A stretch of 64,000 nt of DNA from Bradyrhizobium cosmicum (GCF_007290395.2 NZ_CP041656.2:5332001-5396000), one strand, 5' to 3'; positions 36,425 through 45,354 are shown, numbered from the stretch's first letter. Numbers and translations: made by a program. Notes: a model not told the origin generated them from the letters alone.

Positions 36425-37273
36425 TCACTCCACCGGCTTCGGCGAGCGCTCCAGCAGCACGGTCTGGATGCCGCAGGTGCCGCTCCGCACCGTCATGATC
36501 CGCGTGCCCGGCTTGCGGCCGTTGCGCACTTCGGTGACGTCGAGGCCGGCGGCGATCAGGCGGGCACGGGTGGCGTCGATGTCGGCGACGCGCCAGCTCA
36601 GGCCCCATAGACGGTCGTGCGCGGCATCGCCACCCGCCACGGGGCGGCGCACCACCTCAACAATGAGGTCGCCGCAGCGGAAGAACATCAGCTGGCCCCA
36701 GTCGTGGTGGGAGCGGTCGAGCGCGAGATCGAGCCCGAGCCGCGCGCCATAGAGCGCGGCGGCGCGATCGGAATCCTCGGTGGTGATCACGACGTGATCG
36801 AGCGCGTCGATCGGCGCGATGTCGGTCACGGCCGACTTGGGGCGCTCGTCGGCAAGTTCGAGGAAGAACATGCGCACGCCCCGCGTCAGTTCGGTGGCAG
36901 CACGCGTGCGCTTCCAGTGGAGCACCGCGCCGGATTCGGCATCGCTGCTTTCGACCTCGGTGACCGGATCCGGCTTCAAAGCCACCCGGTCCAGCCGCCG
37001 GTGCATCTTGCCCATGTCTGCGACGCGAAAACAAAGGCTCGCGAGCACGCCCTCCTGGTCGTCGAGCAGCGCGCGCATGCGGTCGGCGACCACGTTGAAG
37101 CCGCTCGGCGCCATCAACTCGATCGTCATGTTATCCAGGGTGAACAGCACGCGGTCGGCGCCCTCGCCGGAATTCTGCCATGCGGGCGCACGCCCAAGCA
37201 GCGTCTGATAGGCCGCCCTGGCCGCACCGATATCCCTGACCAGAGCGACGACGTGATCGAGGCCGGTGATCAT
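36425..37273 (-). CDS. VOC family (glyoxalase/dioxygenase fold) protein
   Basis: 282 aa with two VOC modules. The first begins MITGLDHVVALVRDIGAARAAYQTLLG and the second at about residue 155, IDALDHVVITTEDSDRAAALYG. Metal-ligand candidates are the His in DHVV of each module and Glu residues such as VEVVRRP. Tandem-module members include dioxygenases and glyoxalase-like lyases, but the reaction here is unknown. It is divergent from the PfkB kinase gene across 225 nt and transcribed towards the TetR gene. Confidence 0.85.
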   Translation of the reverse strand: MITGLDHVVALVRDIGAARAAYQTLLGRAPAWQNSGEGADRVLFTLDNMTIELMAPSGFNVVADRMRALLDDQEGVLASLCFRVADMGKMHRRLDRVALKPDPVTEVESSDAESGAVLHWKRTRAATELTRGVRMFFLELADERPKSAVTDIAPIDALDHVVITTEDSDRAAALYGARLGLDLALDRSHHDWGQLMFFRCGDLIVEVVRRPVAGGDAAHDRLWGLSWRVADIDATRARLIAAGLDVTEVRNGRKPGTRIMTVRSGTCGIQTVLLERSPKPVE

Positions 37274-37498
37274 GTTCCCTCCCGTACAACAGGGCGGGAA
37301 CCGAGACGCCCTGGAAAAGTCCTTGGGGGTCTTCGGCTCGGCCCTGGCAATGCTGCCCTGCCACGGTCGTATTCCGGCGCCAAGCCTACCTCAAGCGCCT
37401 ATCGTCATGGGATCGCGAATATTTTTGGCGTTCCTCCTGCCGAAGCGGTGCTAAGGTAAGCCGCCGGCCGGGACCACCCAGCGCATCACGGACAACCA

Positions 37499-38392
37499 AT
37501 GCAGGCCCTCTTTATCGGACAGACCTATATCGACGTCGTCTTCATCACCGACCATATGCCGACCGGCGACGAGAAGCACGTGGCGACCGACTACGCGGTC
37601 TCTTTCGGAGGCAATGCAGTCACGGCGGCGTTCTGCTGCGCCAAGCTCGGCATCGTGCCCGATCTGATCGCCACCGCGGCCAATGACTGGCTCGGCCGCA
37701 TGTTCATGGACATGTGCGCGAAGTACGGAATCTCGCTGCATGGGCGGAAGGTGAACCAATCCTCGCTGTCCTTCATTATGCCCAAGGACGGCAAGCGGGC
37801 CATCGTGCGCTGCCGCGACGACGATCACATCCACCCCTTCCCGATGCTCAATCTCGGCGGCTGCCGCGTGCTGCATGTCGACGGCCATCAGCCGGATGCC
37901 GCGCTCCACTACGCGAAAGTCTGCCGCGAGGCCGGTATCCTGACCTCGCTCGACGGCGGCGGCCTGCGCACCAACACGCATGAGCTGCTTGAATATATCG
38001 ACGTCGCCATCGTTGCCGAGCGCCTGTGCGAGCAGATGGACCTGACGCCGGAGAAGATGCTGGATTACCTCAAGGGACGCGGCTGCAAGATCGGCGGCGT
38101 CACCATGGGCGAGAAGGGCCTGCTCTGGTATAACGAAGCCGGCGCGGTCGAGATCATGCCGGCGATGCCGATCCCGCGCGAGCGTGTGATCGACACCAAC
38201 GGCGCCGGCGACGTCTTCCACGGCGCCTATGTCTATTCCTATCTCGCCCATCCCGGCAAAAGCTGGCGCGAGCATTTCGATTTTGCCCGCGCGGCCTCGA
38301 CCTTCAAGATCCAGCGCCTAGGCAACGAGGCCGGCCTGCCGACCCTTGTGGACATCGCCAAAGTCAGGCACGAGTTCGAAGTCAGGGTCTAG
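37499..38392 (+). CDS. PfkB family sugar kinase
   Basis: 297 aa. The N-terminal region lacks the usual GD motif spelling (FIGQTYIDVVF), but the SFGGNAVTAAFCCAKLG block is the PfkB signature 1 equivalent. Signature 2 is DTNGAGDVFHGAY at 232-244 with the catalytic base Asp238. Phosphorylates a sugar or nucleoside using ATP; the substrate is not evident. It is followed 18 nt later by a second PfkB-family gene (ribokinase-like), so the pair is probably cotranscribed. Confidence 0.9.
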   Translation: MQALFIGQTYIDVVFITDHMPTGDEKHVATDYAVSFGGNAVTAAFCCAKLGIVPDLIATAANDWLGRMFMDMCAKYGISLHGRKVNQSSLSFIMPKDGKRAIVRCRDDDHIHPFPMLNLGGCRVLHVDGHQPDAALHYAKVCREAGILTSLDGGGLRTNTHELLEYIDVAIVAERLCEQMDLTPEKMLDYLKGRGCKIGGVTMGEKGLLWYNEAGAVEIMPAMPIPRERVIDTNGAGDVFHGAYVYSYLAHPGKSWREHFDFARAASTFKIQRLGNEAGLPTLVDIAKVRHEFEVRV

Positions 38393-38410
38393 GCTTCGCA
38401 AGGGTGAGTC

Positions 38411-39328
38411 ATGGGGCGCGTCTTCGTCGCCGGCAGCATCAACATGGATGTGGTGGCGACCGCCGATCGCCACCCGAAAGTCGGCGAGACCGTCGCCGGC
38501 AAGCAGGTGCTGTATTTTCCGGGCGGCAAGGGTGCCAACCAGGCCGTGGCGGCGTCGCGGCTCGGCGCGCAGACCACGCTGATCGGCCGGCTGGGCAAGG
38601 ATTCCTTCGGCGCTGAACTGAAAGCCTTCCTCGCCGATCAGGGCATCGATCTCGGCTATCTCCAGGAGACGGCCGAGGCGCATACCGGGACCGCCATCAT
38701 CACGGTGGCGGCCTCCGACAACACCATCGTCGTCATTCCCGGCAGCAATGCGCTGGTTGCCGCCGACGACGTCCGTGTCGTCCCGCTGCTGAAGGGCGAC
38801 GTCGCGGTCAGCCAGTTCGAAATTCCGCTGCCGACGATTGCCGCGTTCTTCCAGCGCGCGCGCGAGGCCGGCGCCACGACGGTGCTCAACCCGGCGCCGG
38901 CGCAGACGATGTCGCGCGAGTTGCTCGCGCTCGTCGACGTCCTCGTGCTGAACGAGACCGAACTCGGCTTCCTCGCCGGTGTGGAGCTTTCGGAGGACGA
39001 TAGCGCTGCGCGCATCATCGAGGTGGCGCGACAGCTTCAGGCGCGCGCGGACCAGACCATTTGCGTCACGCTCGGCAAGCGCGGGGTGCTGGCGCTGGCT
39101 GCCAGCGAGGGATTTGCCGTGCCCGGCCGTGCGGTTAAGGCGGTCGATACCACAGGCGCCGGCGATTGCTTCGTCGGCGCGCTCGCGGCGCAGCTGGCAG
39201 ACGGAGTTGCCTTGCGCGCCGCCCTCGCCTTCGCCAATGCCGCCGCCTCGATCTCGGTGCAGCGCATGGGCGCCGGGCCGTCGATGCCGACGGCCGCGGA
39301 GGTGGCGGCGGTTCTCAACGCAGGCTGA
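38411..39328 (+). CDS. Ribokinase-like PfkB family kinase
   Basis: 305 aa, the typical ribokinase length. N-terminal FVAGSINMDVVATADRHPK, PGGKGANQAVAASRLGA (signature 1) and DTTGAGDCFVGALAAQ (246-261; catalytic Asp252). It phosphorylates a pentose, probably D-ribose or a similar sugar, at O5. AAGGGTGAG precedes the ATG. The TGA stop is directly apposed to the stop of the convergent flavoprotein gene in the palindrome TGATCA (39326-39331). Confidence 0.9.
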   Translation: MGRVFVAGSINMDVVATADRHPKVGETVAGKQVLYFPGGKGANQAVAASRLGAQTTLIGRLGKDSFGAELKAFLADQGIDLGYLQETAEAHTGTAIITVAASDNTIVVIPGSNALVAADDVRVVPLLKGDVAVSQFEIPLPTIAAFFQRAREAGATTVLNPAPAQTMSRELLALVDVLVLNETELGFLAGVELSEDDSAARIIEVARQLQARADQTICVTLGKRGVLALAASEGFAVPGRAVKAVDTTGAGDCFVGALAAQLADGVALRAALAFANAAASISVQRMGAGPSMPTAAEVAAVLNAG

Positions 39329-40549
39329 TCACGCCAGCGCGCTCTTCAGGTCGAAGCTTTCGTCCGCGGCATGCTCTGGCGTGATCGAGCGGTCCATGGC
39401 CTGCAACCGGCGGCCGAACATGTGATCGCCGGCGCGGTTGACGGACTCGATGCCGAGTAGCTTCTCGCCCTTGTAGCAGAACGCCGAGAACGCCTTGTTC
39501 GCGGGATTTCCGCGCAGCACGACGCGGTCGTAGCCGGTGGTGAGGCCGGCCATCTGGAGCTTGTCATCGCCCTGATCGCTCCAGAACCAGGGATGGCCGT
39601 CATAGGGCTTCTTGTCGCCGGTCAGCCGCGCAGCCACGCAGCGGGCGTGGTCGGTGGCGTTCTGCACCGATTCCAGCCGCAGCGATCCGCCGAAGCGCGG
39701 GCTGGCGAACAGCGCGCAATCGCCGATCGCGGAAATATTGGGATCAGAGGTCGCAAGATATTCGTCGACGATGATGCCGGCCGCGACGGCAAGCCCCGCC
39801 TCGGCCGCAAGCTCGATGTTCGGCAGCACGCCGACGCCGACCACGACGAGGTCGGCGGGCAGATGCCGGCCGTCGCTCAGGGAGACACCGGTCACCTTGC
39901 CGTCCGCAGCCTCGATGGACGTTGCCTGCACGCCGAGGTGGATGCGGATGCCGGCGTCCCGATGCCGTTGCTGGAAGTATTCCGAGACCTCCGCCGTCAC
40001 CGCGCGCGCCATCACGCGCGGGGCGAGCTCGAGCACGTCGACCTCGAGCCCCTTGATGCGCGCGGTGGCCGCGAATTCGAGGCCGATGAAACCGGCGCCG
40101 ATCACCACCACCCGTGTCTTCGACGGCATGATCTGGCGCAGCGCCTCGCTCTCGTCGAGGATGCGGAGGTATTTCACGTCGGGCAGGTTGGCGTTGGGCA
40201 GGTCGAGCAGCCGGTTGCGCGCGCCCGTCGCCAGGATCAGGTGGCCGTAAGGCAGCTGATCGCCCGAGGCGAGCAGCACCTTGCGGCCCGCACGGTCGAT
40301 CGACACGGCGCGGCCCGCAATCAGCTCGATCTTCTGGTCGTGGTAGAATTTCTCCGGCCGGAACATCAGGCTCTCCGGCCCTGCGGAGCCCTTGATATAA
40401 GCCTTGGACAGCGGCGGCCGCTGATAGGGCAGATGCGCTTCGTCATTGATCAGGCAGATGCGCTCCGAAAAACCCGCCTGGCGCAGCGATGCGGCGACCT
40501 GGTAGCCACCATGGCCGGCACCGACAATGATCACCGGACCGCCCGTCAT
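39329..40549 (-). CDS. FAD-dependent ferredoxin-NAD(P) reductase-like oxidoreductase
   Basis: 406 aa from ATG 40549 (ATG 40561, giving four more residues, is the alternative). It has an N-terminal FAD-binding GAGHGG, a central NAD(P)-binding VVVIGAGFIGLEFAATA (near 150) and the FAD motif SAIGDCALFASP. There is no redox-active Cys pair, as expected for the putidaredoxin/rhodocoxin/BphA4-type reductases that feed ferredoxins of P450s or dioxygenases. The C-terminal reductase domain follows HPWFWSDQGDDKLQ. The start overlaps the stop of a possible 13-codon leader ORF. Confidence 0.9.
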   Translation of the reverse strand: MTGGPVIIVGAGHGGYQVAASLRQAGFSERICLINDEAHLPYQRPPLSKAYIKGSAGPESLMFRPEKFYHDQKIELIAGRAVSIDRAGRKVLLASGDQLPYGHLILATGARNRLLDLPNANLPDVKYLRILDESEALRQIMPSKTRVVVIGAGFIGLEFAATARIKGLEVDVLELAPRVMARAVTAEVSEYFQQRHRDAGIRIHLGVQATSIEAADGKVTGVSLSDGRHLPADLVVVGVGVLPNIELAAEAGLAVAAGIIVDEYLATSDPNISAIGDCALFASPRFGGSLRLESVQNATDHARCVAARLTGDKKPYDGHPWFWSDQGDDKLQMAGLTTGYDRVVLRGNPANKAFSAFCYKGEKLLGIESVNRAGDHMFGRRLQAMDRSITPEHAADESFDLKSALA

Positions 40550-40587
40550 CGGACAGCCCATTTCCGCAAGACACGAGCGTAACCCAT
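40546..40587 (-). CDS. Possible 13-codon leader ORF of the flavoprotein gene
   Basis: On the minus strand, a strong Shine-Dalgarno (GAGAGGAGA) lies 4 nt before an ATG. The frame reads MGYARVLRKWAVR and stops at a TGA that overlaps the reductase ATG at 40549 as ATGA. The reductase start itself lacks a good ribosome-binding site, so the leader could couple translation. Alternatively this marks a frameshift near the 5' end or an extended 5' UTR. Confidence 0.45.
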   Translation of the reverse strand: MGYARVLRKWAVR

Positions 40588-40804
40588 GTCGTCTCCTCTC
40601 GTACTGATTTCGGCTTGCTTGCCCAGGAGGAGCCGGCGCTCGTGTCCGTCCCTTGGCGAAGGCGCGCTATTTGAACCCATCGTTCCGCCCTGCGCAAGAG
40701 TGGTGCACGGGGCACCGGCGGCCGGGGCACTGGCGGCCGGGGATTGTCACCCCTCGCCATCTGCGATTTAGTTGCAGCAACGACCTCATGCCGGGGATTC
40801 CAGA
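40588..40804. promoter_or_regulatory. Divergent promoter region with a 15-bp tandem repeat
   Basis: Separates the flavoprotein gene and the enoyl-CoA isomerase-like gene. Contains two tandem copies of CACYGGCGGCCGGGG (40713-40727 and 40728-40742). No clear promoter elements seen. Confidence 0.4.
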
Positions 40805-41599
40805 ATGCCTGCTCCCGTTTCCCAACCCGATGATCCCGCCCTGCTGCGGATCGACGGCCCGATCGCGACCATCACCCTCAACCGCCCCGCTGCGTTCAAC
40901 TCGGTCAACCTGGCCATCGCGCAGAAGCTCGAGCAGCTCGCGACCTATGTCGAGAGCGACGACGCCATAAGGGTCGTGGTGATCGAGGGCGAGGGTCGCG
41001 CCTTCTCGGCCGGCGGCGATCTGCAGACGATCGGCGCTGCGGCGGAAGCCAATACAGTGACGCCGGTCGTCGGCGAGCTCCTCAAGCACTACCACGCCTT
41101 CATCGAGATCATCCGGCGCATGCCAAAACTGTCGCTCTCCAGCGTGCACGGTTCGGCCGCCGGCGCCGGCATGGGCCTCGCCTTCGTCACCGATCTCTGC
41201 ATCGCCGCGGAGGATGCCAAATTCACGCCCGCCTATGCCAAGATCGGCGTGTCGCCGGATGGCGGCTCCACGGTCGGCATCGTCGGCACGGTCGGCTCCC
41301 GCCGCGCGCTGCAGATCTTCCTGGCCGAGGACAATTTCACCGCGCAGCAGGCCCATGAATGGGGCCTCGTCGCCAAGATCGTCCCGGCGACGGAGCTGAA
41401 GGCCGCGACACGGCAGCTGGCCGAGCGGCTGGCGCAGAACCCGCCGGCCGCCATCGCCGGCACCAAGTCGCTGGTTTATGCGGCCGCCACCACGCCGGTG
41501 AAGCAGCAGCTCGACGCCGAAGAACACAAGATCATCATGGCGATGAACACGGAAGAGTTTCGCACAGCCGTGAAGAAGTTCACGAGCAAGGGCAAGTGA
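40805..41599 (+). CDS. Enoyl-CoA hydratase/isomerase family protein (isomerase-like)
   Basis: 264 aa from ATG 40805 with GGGGA upstream; a TTG at 40772 is less likely. Crotonase fold: FSAGGDLQ (oxyanion hole) and HGSAAGAGMGLAF. The two hydratase Glu positions (Glu144 and Glu164 of rat crotonase) align with Gly124 and Tyr144, whereas SPDGGS supplies Asp152 at the place of the PaaG-type isomerase acid. It is therefore more likely a delta3-delta2-enoyl-CoA or PaaG-like isomerase than a hydratase. The stop overlaps the next start (GTGA). Confidence 0.87.
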   Translation: MPAPVSQPDDPALLRIDGPIATITLNRPAAFNSVNLAIAQKLEQLATYVESDDAIRVVVIEGEGRAFSAGGDLQTIGAAAEANTVTPVVGELLKHYHAFIEIIRRMPKLSLSSVHGSAAGAGMGLAFVTDLCIAAEDAKFTPAYAKIGVSPDGGSTVGIVGTVGSRRALQIFLAEDNFTAQQAHEWGLVAKIVPATELKAATRQLAERLAQNPPAAIAGTKSLVYAAATTPVKQQLDAEEHKIIMAMNTEEFRTAVKKFTSKGK

Positions 41600-42177
41600 G
41601 CGCGCTCACACCGTCGCGCTCGTTCTGCGGTCTGCGCCATGGAGCGACCGACTGGAATCGCGAAGGACGTTTCCAGGGCCGGACCGACAATCCGCTGAAC
41701 GCGGACGGCCTGCGGCAAGCGCACGAGGCCGCGGATATGCTGCGCGATACCGGCATCAGCCGAATCGTCGCAAGCCCGCTGGTGCGCGCGGCGCGAACCG
41801 CCGAGATCATCGCGGACGCGATCGCGGTGCCGCTCACGATCGACGAGCGCATCATCGAGTTCGATTTCGGCAGCTTCGAGGGCCTCCCCGTCCGCGACCT
41901 CATGATCCAGCACGGCGTCAAATCGGCGACCGGCCTCGTCTCGATCCTGCCCGCCGACGGCGAGAGCTGGGACGCCATGACCGAGCGGTCGCTGGCTTGC
42001 GTCTCCAACTGGCTCGACCGTCATCCTGACGACGACTTCCTGTTCGTCTGCCACGACGCCGTGATGCAGGGGATGGCGAACGCGCTGTGCGGCAGCTATT
42101 TCAAGAACAGCCACGGCACTCCGTTTCGCTACACCCGCGAAGATGCGCAATGGCGCGTCGAGCAGCTTGTCACTTGA
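41596..42177 (+). CDS. Histidine phosphatase family protein (phosphoglycerate-mutase-like)
   Basis: 193 aa from GTG 41596, which overlaps the upstream TGA by 4 nt; a longer frame to 41359 lies inside that gene. Catalytic phospho-His15 in the motif LRHGATDWN, the acid in EFDFGSFEGL, and the second His in CHDAVMQG. It is probably a broad-specificity phosphatase (PhoE/CobC-like) rather than a glycolytic mutase. It is coupled to an acyl-CoA isomerase-like gene, a combination with no obvious pathway. Converges on the TRAP operon with no terminator seen in the 19-nt gap. Confidence 0.88.
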   Translation: MSALTPSRSFCGLRHGATDWNREGRFQGRTDNPLNADGLRQAHEAADMLRDTGISRIVASPLVRAARTAEIIADAIAVPLTIDERIIEFDFGSFEGLPVRDLMIQHGVKSATGLVSILPADGESWDAMTERSLACVSNWLDRHPDDDFLFVCHDAVMQGMANALCGSYFKNSHGTPFRYTREDAQWRVEQLVT

Positions 42178-42196
42178 GAAGATCACTCGATCAAGA

Positions 42197-43537
42197 TTAC
42201 TTAGGACAGATGTAGCCCGTTCCCGCCGGCGACTTGAAGCAACCGACCGATTCCGGCAGCACTTTCTGCGGCAGCCACAGCACCACGCTCGGGAAGTAGA
42301 TCGCAAACGCGATCGTCCCAAGGAATACCAGATAGATCGGCAACGCCGCGCGTAGCGCCTTGGCAAAACTGACGCCGACGAATTTCGACGCCATCAGCAG
42401 CACCAGGCCGTAAGGCGGCGTGATCAGGCCGAAGGCGAGCGTCGCGATCAGCACGACGCCCATGTGCACGGCGTTGATGTCCCCGGCCTCGGTGAGCGTA
42501 TTCACCAGCGGCATGAAGATGATGATGGTCGGCACCGGCTCGATGAAATCGCCGACCACGGTGAACAGCAGCACCATCAGCAGCATGATCAGATGCGGAT
42601 CGTTGCCGGCCATCGAAGTGATCACATCGGCGATGTAACTGGCGCCGCGCAAATAGGCGAGCATCCAGCCGAACGCATTGGCGGCGCCAATCGTGATCAG
42701 GGGCAGCGAGAAGATCAGGCCCGCGAGGCAGAAGTCGTAAGGGATTTTCCTGATATGCCCGCGATTGAGCGCGGGGATCACCACCAGGATGATCCAGACC
42801 ACGGCGACGACGCCGGCTTCCGTCGGCGTGAACCAGCCGGTGAGAATGCCGCCCAGCAGGATCACCGGGATCATCAGCGGCAAAGCCGCATCGCCCGCGG
42901 CGAACACCACCTGCCGCAGCGGCGCGCGCGGCTTGCGCAGGCCGGAGGGGCCGAAGAAGTAGCAGTAGATCATCAGCCCGAAGCCGATCATCAGGCCCGG
43001 CACCACGCCTGCCATGAACAGGCCCGCAATCGAGACGTTGCCGACCGCGCCATAGACCACCGCGGTGATGCTGGGCGGCACCAGCGCCGCAATCGTGGAG
43101 GCGGATGCAATGATGGCGGCGATGAAGGCGGGCTCGTAACCCTCGCGCTTCATCGGACCACCGAGGGCGCGGCTCATCACCGCGACATCGGCCGTGGTCG
43201 AGCCCGACATTTCGGAGAAAAACATGCTGAAGACGACCACGACCTGCGACAGCCCGCCCCTGATATGCCCAACCAGCGACACCGACAAATTGGCTATTCG
43301 CACCACCACATTGGCCGAGCTCATGAGCTCGCCGACCAGCAGAAAGAACGGGATCGCCAGCAGCGCCTCGGAATCGACGCCGTCAAAAATCTTCTGGATG
43401 ATCGCAGCGAGCGAGACGTCCGAGAGGATCGCGCCGATGAAGACACCGGCCATCAGCGAGAAGGGCACGGGCACCCCGAGATAGCCGAACGACAGGAAGC
43501 AGATCGTCATCAAGGTCAGAACGACGGGTGCGCTCAC
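42197..43537 (-). CDS. TRAP transporter large permease (DctM)
   Basis: 446 aa, about 12 hydrophobic segments, with the DctM-typical FFLLVGELMSSANVVVRI, SGSTTADVAVMSRAL and PPSITAVVYGAVGNVSIAGLF blocks. It couples sodium flow to solute import with DctQ and the periplasmic receptor. The C-terminus has a short Cys-containing tail (SVGCFKSPAGTGYICPK), longer than usual. The start overlaps the DctQ stop by 4 nt. Confidence 0.93.
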   Translation of the reverse strand: MSAPVVLTLMTICFLSFGYLGVPVPFSLMAGVFIGAILSDVSLAAIIQKIFDGVDSEALLAIPFFLLVGELMSSANVVVRIANLSVSLVGHIRGGLSQVVVVFSMFFSEMSGSTTADVAVMSRALGGPMKREGYEPAFIAAIIASASTIAALVPPSITAVVYGAVGNVSIAGLFMAGVVPGLMIGFGLMIYCYFFGPSGLRKPRAPLRQVVFAAGDAALPLMIPVILLGGILTGWFTPTEAGVVAVVWIILVVIPALNRGHIRKIPYDFCLAGLIFSLPLITIGAANAFGWMLAYLRGASYIADVITSMAGNDPHLIMLLMVLLFTVVGDFIEPVPTIIIFMPLVNTLTEAGDINAVHMGVVLIATLAFGLITPPYGLVLLMASKFVGVSFAKALRAALPIYLVFLGTIAFAIYFPSVVLWLPQKVLPESVGCFKSPAGTGYICPK

Positions 43538-44112
43538 GGCTGTGCCCTCATCTGTGCATCGGTGACGTCTGGCGCTCCATCCTCCTCGGGAGGCTCGGGA
43601 TGGTCAAAACCGTTGCGCAGGCCGTTGATCAGCTGCTCGATCGTGAACAGGCCGATCAGCACGCCTGACAACGGGATGATCGCATAGAGCGAGGCGATCG
43701 GCGTGCCCGACGGCAGCCGGAAGCTACCGAAGCCACGGAGATAGTTCTGATAGCCATACCAGATCAGGCAAAACGCGACGCCGAGCACGACGAGGCGGAT
43801 GATCACCTCGACGATCAGCCGCGGCGTGCCATGCATCGCCTCGGAGATCGCGGTGAGGTAGAGATGGTCGTTGCGCCGGGTTGCAGCCGCCGTCCCGACG
43901 AAGATCGCATAGATGAACAGCGTCGAAGTGACTTCCTGAAGCCATAGCCAGGGATGGCCGATGGTGCGGGTGACGATGTCCGCCGTCACCGACAGCGAGA
44001 AGCCGAAGCAGAGCAGGCCGCACAGGATCATCAGCGCAAGCTCGAGCCAGTCGAGCCAGCGCCATTTCAGGTGTCGCTGGCGCGTCAGAACCAGTTTTTC
44101 GGCGATGGGCAT
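43534..44112 (-). CDS. TRAP transporter small permease (DctQ)
   Basis: 192 aa, four hydrophobic segments. The first is LALMILCGLLCFGFSLSVTADIVTRTIG, followed by PWLWLQEVTSTLFIYAIFVG, the DctQ core motif. The C-terminal tail is acidic (HPEPPEEDGAPD). It links the receptor and the large permease. Its stop overlaps the DctM start; a family F repeat lies between it and the receptor gene. Confidence 0.92.
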   Translation of the reverse strand: MPIAEKLVLTRQRHLKWRWLDWLELALMILCGLLCFGFSLSVTADIVTRTIGHPWLWLQEVTSTLFIYAIFVGTAAATRRNDHLYLTAISEAMHGTPRLIVEVIIRLVVLGVAFCLIWYGYQNYLRGFGSFRLPSGTPIASLYAIIPLSGVLIGLFTIEQLINGLRNGFDHPEPPEEDGAPDVTDAQMRAQP

Positions 44113-44179
44113 TTAGTCCCCCGTCGTCCCGCCTCGTAGCGGGGTGAGCTCAAATGGAATATGACTGCGAGTTGTCTTC

Positions 44180-44298
44180 ACCTCTCCCGCTTGCGGGAGA
44201 GGTCGCGCCGCAGGCGCGGGTGAGGGTTCTCTCCTCTTTGGGAGTCTCTCCGTGGACACCCTCTCCCCAGCCCTCTCCCGCAAGCGGGAGAGGGAGCG
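44180..44298. repeat. Family F palindromic repeat, copy 1
   Basis: CCTCTCCCGCTTGCGGGAGA (itself a hairpin) and GGTCGCGCCGCAGGCGCGGG at the left, CCCTCTCCCGCAAGCGGGAG at the right. It sits between the receptor and small-permease genes, a common place for elements that lower expression of membrane subunits relative to the receptor. Confidence 0.85.
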
Positions 44299-44303
44299 CA
44301 CCG

Positions 44304-45299
44304 TCAGTTCACCGACCGGATCAGGTTCTTGACCTTCTCGGCGTGCGGGCCGAGCTCCTTGGCGAGCTTGTCGAGATAGGGGTCGGCAATCCCCGTAAAA
44401 CTCTTCTTGTCGACGTCCGTGACGACCTTGACGCCCATTTTCTTCAGCTTCTCGGCCGCGGTGCGCTCAAGGTCGAACGCCTTCGCCGGCTCCTTGGTGC
44501 TGATCTCGTTGGCCGCCGTCTGCACCCACCCCTTCTGCTCCGCCGACAGGCTCTGCCAGAGCTTGTCGGAGATGAAGACCAGCGCGTTGTTGGCCTCGTG
44601 CTCGGTGATGTTGAGGACCGGGGCGACCTCGTAGTGCTTGTTGACGAGGTAGACGTTGATGCTGTTCTCGGCGACGTCTACCACGCCGGTCTGCAGGCTC
44701 GTGTAGACGCTGCCGAACGGCATGTGCACGGTCTGAGCGCCATAGGCCGGGAACATAGTGTCCTCGGTCGCGGTGGCCTGCACGCGGATCTTCAGGCCCT
44801 TGATATCAGCCACATTGTGGATCTCGCGCTTGGAGTACATGTGGCGCACGCCCTGCGAGCCCGTCGCGATCACGTGCAGGCCCTGCGTGGTCTCGTCGAT
44901 CATGGTCTTGAGCGCCTCGAACACTTTCGGATCGGCCAGCCCCTTGATGACGTGGTTCTCGTCACGGAACAGGAAGTGCAGCGACATCACGCCGGCCTGC
45001 GGCGAGATGGTCGCGGTGTTGGCCGAGGAGATGATCGCGAATTCGATGTCTCCGGCCTTCACGAGCTGCAGCAATTGCGGCTCCTGGCCGAGCTGCGCGC
45101 CGGGATACTGGTCGATGATCATGGTGCCTTTGCTCAGTTCCTTGAGCTTGTCGGCAAAGAGGTCGCCCGCGATGGAATAGCCGGTGTTGCGCGGCTGGTC
45201 GTAGGCGAAGCGATAATGCTTCACCTCCTGCGCCCCGGCTCCGGTGACGAAAAGCATGGCGGCGGCAGCCACCAATCCACTCATGGATCGCGCAATCAT
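44304..45299 (-). CDS. TRAP transporter substrate-binding protein (DctP)
   Basis: 331 aa with Sec signal peptide (SGLVAAAAMLFVTGAGAQ). The mature part has the DctP landmark RIQATATEDTMF-type segment (here KIRVQATATEDTMFPAYG), whose Arg normally forms the salt bridge to the ligand carboxylate. Many DctP receptors bind C4-dicarboxylates or uronates; the neighbouring sugar-acid dehydratase favours uronate or aldonate (inference). Confidence 0.93.
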   Translation of the reverse strand: MIARSMSGLVAAAAMLFVTGAGAQEVKHYRFAYDQPRNTGYSIAGDLFADKLKELSKGTMIIDQYPGAQLGQEPQLLQLVKAGDIEFAIISSANTATISPQAGVMSLHFLFRDENHVIKGLADPKVFEALKTMIDETTQGLHVIATGSQGVRHMYSKREIHNVADIKGLKIRVQATATEDTMFPAYGAQTVHMPFGSVYTSLQTGVVDVAENSINVYLVNKHYEVAPVLNITEHEANNALVFISDKLWQSLSAEQKGWVQTAANEISTKEPAKAFDLERTAAEKLKKMGVKVVTDVDKKSFTGIADPYLDKLAKELGPHAEKVKNLIRSVN

Positions 45300-45354
45300 C
45301 GTTTCCCCCTGTTTTATCGCCCGCCGCTTGTGCGGTCTGGGCGCTCGTCGTTTG

